A DNA stretch of 9,012 nt from Treponema sp. UBA4232. GTDB lineage: Bacteria; Spirochaetota; Spirochaetia; Treponematales; Treponemataceae. Shown here one piece after another: positions 7,203-9,012 of this stretch. The stretch lies in assembly GCA_002396325.1 (NCBI GenBank), contig DGXM01000128.1:369-9380 (forward strand). The letters are read 5' to 3'. A program made the position numbers and the translations under genes. Each line of letters opens with the position of its first letter. Position 1 is the first letter of the stretch. The notes under the pieces are model-generated. The model saw only the letters and a list, made by a program, of their open reading frames with translations, had not been told where the DNA came from and searched no databases.

Positions 7203-8291
7203 ATGAAAAGAAATTGGCTGGGTGCATTTTCCGCCCTTTTTGCTGTGGTATTGGCACTTTCATCTTGTGCGAGCGGAAACAAAGGTGACGTGGTTCTATC
7301 AAGCGATGATTTTTTGATTTTTGACGACATTCAGGAACTTGAGGCCGCCGTTGCATTGAAAGATGCAGAGTCCATTCTCCCGACCGGCCGCGAAGTTAAG
7401 GAAAGTGCGCAAATCTTTTCGATGATAGATGCCTCAATCCAGGAAGCGGGCATGAATAAAGCTCTTGTTGCCAGACTCGAAGCCCTGCGCGGAATAGTCT
7501 GTCTTATCGATGGAAGAAAACAGCAGGCTGTTTCTTCATACAACGCAGCCGTAAAACTCGTGAAAGACGATGCAAAGGTTTTAATCCTCGGATCCAGACT
7601 TGGAATCATAAAAAATCTTCAGGAGCAGAAATCAACCGTGGCAAACGAACCGAATCTTCTTGTGCTTGAGGATGCAGTAAGCCTCTTTGAAAAAAATGCC
7701 TATATGGATTCCGTTGCTCAGTTCGATGCCGCATTCATTTCACTCCCTGCTTTTTATGCCGAAGCATTCAGACCGCTCCGAAACAAGGCATGGGAACTCA
7801 AGTCCATCACCGCGGAAGACGACGAAAAAACAGTCGCACTGCTTACCAAAAATTCAATCACTGTTGATGACATGCTGGAGATGACCGAATCATCCACCAC
7901 TTTGCTTTCCCGTTACACATCCGGTACCGACCTCGGCGCACAGGAACTCTACGATGCTGTCTTTGAGAAAAAACTTTTGGATGCAGTGTCCGCCGCCGAT
8001 GAAAAAGTCCTGACCCGCGAAGAAAAAATTACCCGCATTTACGCCGCAAGATATTTGTGGAATCTTTTTACAGGCCGTGGAAAAACCGATGCGAAAAAAT
8101 ACTCGGCAATGTACCAGCGCTTGAAAAGAAAAAGTCCTGTCGGCGATGTTGACATTTCTTCCCCTGACTTCGATGCCGTATTGGGTTGTGTCGAAAATGA
8201 GATAATGGACCTCCCCGACGGCCGCAACTTCTATCCCGAGGAAAAACCCACCGCCGTTGAATTCAACACATGGCTCAAAAAAGTGGAGTAG
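7203..8291 (+). CDS. Lipoprotein with TPR-like helices and an SLH-like C-terminus
   Basis: The 362-residue product begins MKRNWLGAFSALFAVVLALSSC, a lipoprotein signal peptide with Cys22 as the predicted lipidated residue. The lipobox LSSC is looser than the E. coli consensus but within what spirochaetes use. Residues about 89-120 and 151-185 form helix pairs resembling tetratricopeptide repeats (for example GRKQQAVSSYNAAVKLV and KNAYMDSVAQFDAAF). The last 90 residues resemble an S-layer homology module: LTR at 270-272, ITR at 276-278, GDVD at 314-317, then a cysteine-containing helix, DLPDG, a NFYPEEKPT turn and a final EFNTWLKK helix. This parallels the TR-E-A, DV, I-x-G, F-P and T-R-E-F landmarks of SLH domains, though weakly. 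Separation from the propeller gene is 29 bases, so the two are probably one transcript and may act together in the envelope. The gene ends in tandem stops (TAGTAG). The SLH assignment is inference; the lipoprotein call is firm. Confidence 0.8.
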   Translation: MKRNWLGAFSALFAVVLALSSCASGNKGDVVLSSDDFLIFDDIQELEAAVALKDAESILPTGREVKESAQIFSMIDASIQEAGMNKALVARLEALRGIVCLIDGRKQQAVSSYNAAVKLVKDDAKVLILGSRLGIIKNLQEQKSTVANEPNLLVLEDAVSLFEKNAYMDSVAQFDAAFISLPAFYAEAFRPLRNKAWELKSITAEDDEKTVALLTKNSITVDDMLEMTESSTTLLSRYTSGTDLGAQELYDAVFEKKLLDAVSAADEKVLTREEKITRIYAARYLWNLFTGRGKTDAKKYSAMYQRLKRKSPVGDVDISSPDFDAVLGCVENEIMDLPDGRNFYPEEKPTAVEFNTWLKKVE

Positions 8292-8371
8292 TAGCGATGG
8301 GTCTTGGCAGCTTGTAAAGATTGATTCCCGGTTTTATGTCATGGGGCTGTCCGATAAGCTCGCCGCATATC
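8292..8371. other. Spacer after the lipoprotein gene, nothing recognised
   Basis: These 80 bases hold no open frame with a ribosome binding site and no hairpin followed by a T-run. I see no intrinsic terminator between the lipoprotein gene and the repeat array, so transcription may run into the repeats. Confidence 0.5.
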
Positions 8372-8473
8372 GTCATCCCTGACCTGCCACTACCGTCATC
8401 CCGAACTTGATTCGGGATCTCCCCTGTGCAAGAGATGCTGAATTCGGTTGCACGCAACCACGTTCAGCATGAC
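8372..8473 (+). repeat. Composite repeat copy 1
   Basis: The degenerate left half-site GTCATCCCTGAC starts at 8372. Hairpin A occupies 8395-8421 with stem ATCCCGAA/TTCGGGAT and loop CTTGA. Hairpin B occupies 8432-8473 with stem ATGCTGAA/TTCAGCAT. Its 5-base loop is replaced by 20 bases that contain a second inverted repeat, GGTTG-CACG-CAACC. This is the only copy with the enlarged B loop. Confidence 0.85.
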
Positions 8474-8519
8474 ATAGATTCGTTCAGCATGACACAGCTT
8501 CGTTGGGCATGACTCCCAT
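8474..8519 (+). repeat. 20-base half-site units after copy 1
   Basis: Half-sites begin at 8482 (GTTCAGCATGAC) and 8502 (GTTGGGCATGAC), in phase with the half-site at 8462 that closes hairpin B of copy 1. The 8-base spacers are ATAGATTC and ACAGCTTC. Confidence 0.8.
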
Positions 8520-8606
8520 GTCATCCCGAACCAGCGGCTACCGTTATCCCGAACTTGATTCGGGATCTCCCTTGCACAAGAGATGCTGAAACAAGTTCAG
8601 CATGAC
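8520..8606 (+). repeat. Composite repeat copy 2
   Basis: The left half-site GTCATCCCGAAC starts at 8520. Hairpin A is at 8543-8569 with one change (GTTAT for GTCAT) outside the stem. The linker is 8570-8579. Hairpin B is at 8580-8606 with stem ATGCTGAA/TTCAGCAT and loop ACAAG. Confidence 0.88.
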
Positions 8607-8712
8607 ATGGTTTTGTTCAGCATGACCGAGTTTCGTTTTGCATGACACAGCTTCGTTGGGCATGACATAGATTCGTTCAGCATGACACAGCTTCGTTGGG
8701 CATGACTCCCAT
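8607..8712 (+). repeat. 20-base half-site units after copy 2
   Basis: Half-sites begin at 8615, 8635, 8655, 8675 and 8695, in exact 20-base phase with 8595 inside hairpin B. Sequences vary at positions 4-6 (CAG, TTG, GGG, CAG, GGG) while GCATGAC is constant. This is the longest run in the window. Confidence 0.85.
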
Positions 8713-8799
8713 GTCATCCCGAACCAGCGGCTACTGTCATCCCGAACTTGATTCGGGATCTCCCTTGCACAAGAGATGCTGAAACAAGTTCAGCATGAC
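8713..8799 (+). repeat. Composite repeat copy 3
   Basis: The left half-site GTCATCCCGAAC starts at 8713. Hairpin A is at 8736-8762, the linker at 8763-8772 and hairpin B at 8773-8799. All stem bases match copy 2. Confidence 0.88.
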
Positions 8800-8886
8800 A
8801 TGGTTTTGTTCAGTATGACACAGCCTCGTTTGGTATGACACAGCTTCGTTGGGCATGACATAGATTCATAGGGCGTGACTTCCCAT
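8800..8886 (+). repeat. 20-base half-site units after copy 3
   Basis: Units begin at 8808, 8828, 8848 and 8868, in phase with 8788. They are the most degenerate: GTTCAGTATGAC, GTTTGGTATGAC, GTTGGGCATGAC and ATAGGGCGTGAC. The spacing stays at 20 bases even where the sequence has drifted. Confidence 0.8.
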
Positions 8887-8973
8887 GTCATTCCAAGCTT
8901 GCGACTACCGTCATCCCGAACTTGATTCGGGATCTCCTTTGCACAAGAGATGCTGAAACAAGTTCAGCATGAC
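8887..8973 (+). repeat. Composite repeat copy 4
   Basis: The left half-site has decayed to GTCATTCCAAGC at 8887. Hairpin A at 8910-8936 and hairpin B at 8947-8973 are perfect copies. One further 20-base unit begins at 8982 (GTTCAGCATGAC to 8993), after which the repeat sequence stops. Confidence 0.86.
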
Positions 8974-9012
8974 ATGGTTTTGTTCAGCATGACGCAGGAA
9001 AAAAGCAAGGAG

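Larger units (their letters stand above)
8372..8993. repeat. Array of four composite palindromic repeats
   Basis: This noncoding stretch contains four copies of one composite element with starts of hairpin A at 8395, 8543, 8736 and 8910 (spacings 148, 193 and 174). Each element reads: half-site GTCATCCCGAAC or a variant, hairpin A exactly 23 bases later, a 10- or 11-base linker, hairpin B in inverted orientation, then half-sites of the form GTTCAGCATGAC repeated every 20 bases. The unequal spacings come mainly from different numbers of these 20-base units. Short open frames here on the minus strand are by-products of the repeats. The layout recalls REP/BIME-type or miniature inverted-repeat elements; no transposase is present in the window. 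It is probably a dispersed family in this genome. Confidence 0.9.

Noticed and set aside
8275..8457. Minus-strand open frame of 60 codons across the first repeat copy
   Set aside because: It translates the palindromic repeat, has no ribosome binding site, and overlaps the end of the lipoprotein gene.
8372..8993. Possible CRISPR array
   Set aside because: The repeats are composite palindromes with 8-base spacers that are themselves similar, the larger period is irregular (148, 193, 174), and there are no unique spacers or cas genes.
8994..9012. AAGGAG at the right edge as a ribosome binding site for a next gene
   Set aside because: It is plausible by position just after the repeats end, but no start codon is visible within the window.

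Overview
The window reads as chromosomal DNA from a diderm bacterium. A treponeme-type spirochaete is my best guess, but it is only an inference. It rests on the look of the envelope proteins, a lipoprotein with a relaxed lipobox, and an intergenic family of ATCCCGAA-stem palindromes that I associate with gut treponemes and some other bacteria. No rRNA, tRNA or marker gene confirms it. All six genes I can support lie on the + strand.

Region 1 (1-1676) is a transport locus. It holds the C-terminal end of an EamA/DMT-type membrane protein, whose stop overlaps by 4 bases the start of a 505-residue double ABC ATPase of the energy-coupling factor (ECF) kind. The rest of that operon lies to the left of the window.

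Region 2 (1677-4207) begins with a promoter whose -10 box sits 6 bases before the ATG of an RNase II/R-family exoribonuclease, so the mRNA is predicted to be leaderless. A small four-helix membrane protein follows 31 bases downstream with a normal Shine-Dalgarno site.

Region 3 (4208-8291) is an envelope operon with its own predicted leaderless promoter (TTGAGT, 17-base gap, extended -10 TGATATACT, then ATG after 7 bases). The first gene encodes a 967-residue protein anchored by one membrane segment. It has an acidic cytoplasmic tail, a long extracytoplasmic region resembling DUF3352 proteins, and a C-terminal beta-propeller-like part with repeated GFP(I/L/V) strands. It is followed after 29 bases by a 362-residue lipoprotein with TPR-like helices and a C-terminus resembling an S-layer homology (SLH) domain. 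Together they look like a surface or periplasmic module of unknown function.

Region 4 (8292-9012) has no gene. After about 80 bases without recognisable content it holds four copies of a composite palindromic repeat. Each copy has a lone left half-site, hairpin A exactly 23 bases later, a 10- or 11-base linker, an inverted and diverged hairpin B, and then a run of 12-base half-sites on a 20-base pitch. A and B differ at two stem positions, and both differences are compensated so that pairing is kept. This array is the most unusual structure in the window.
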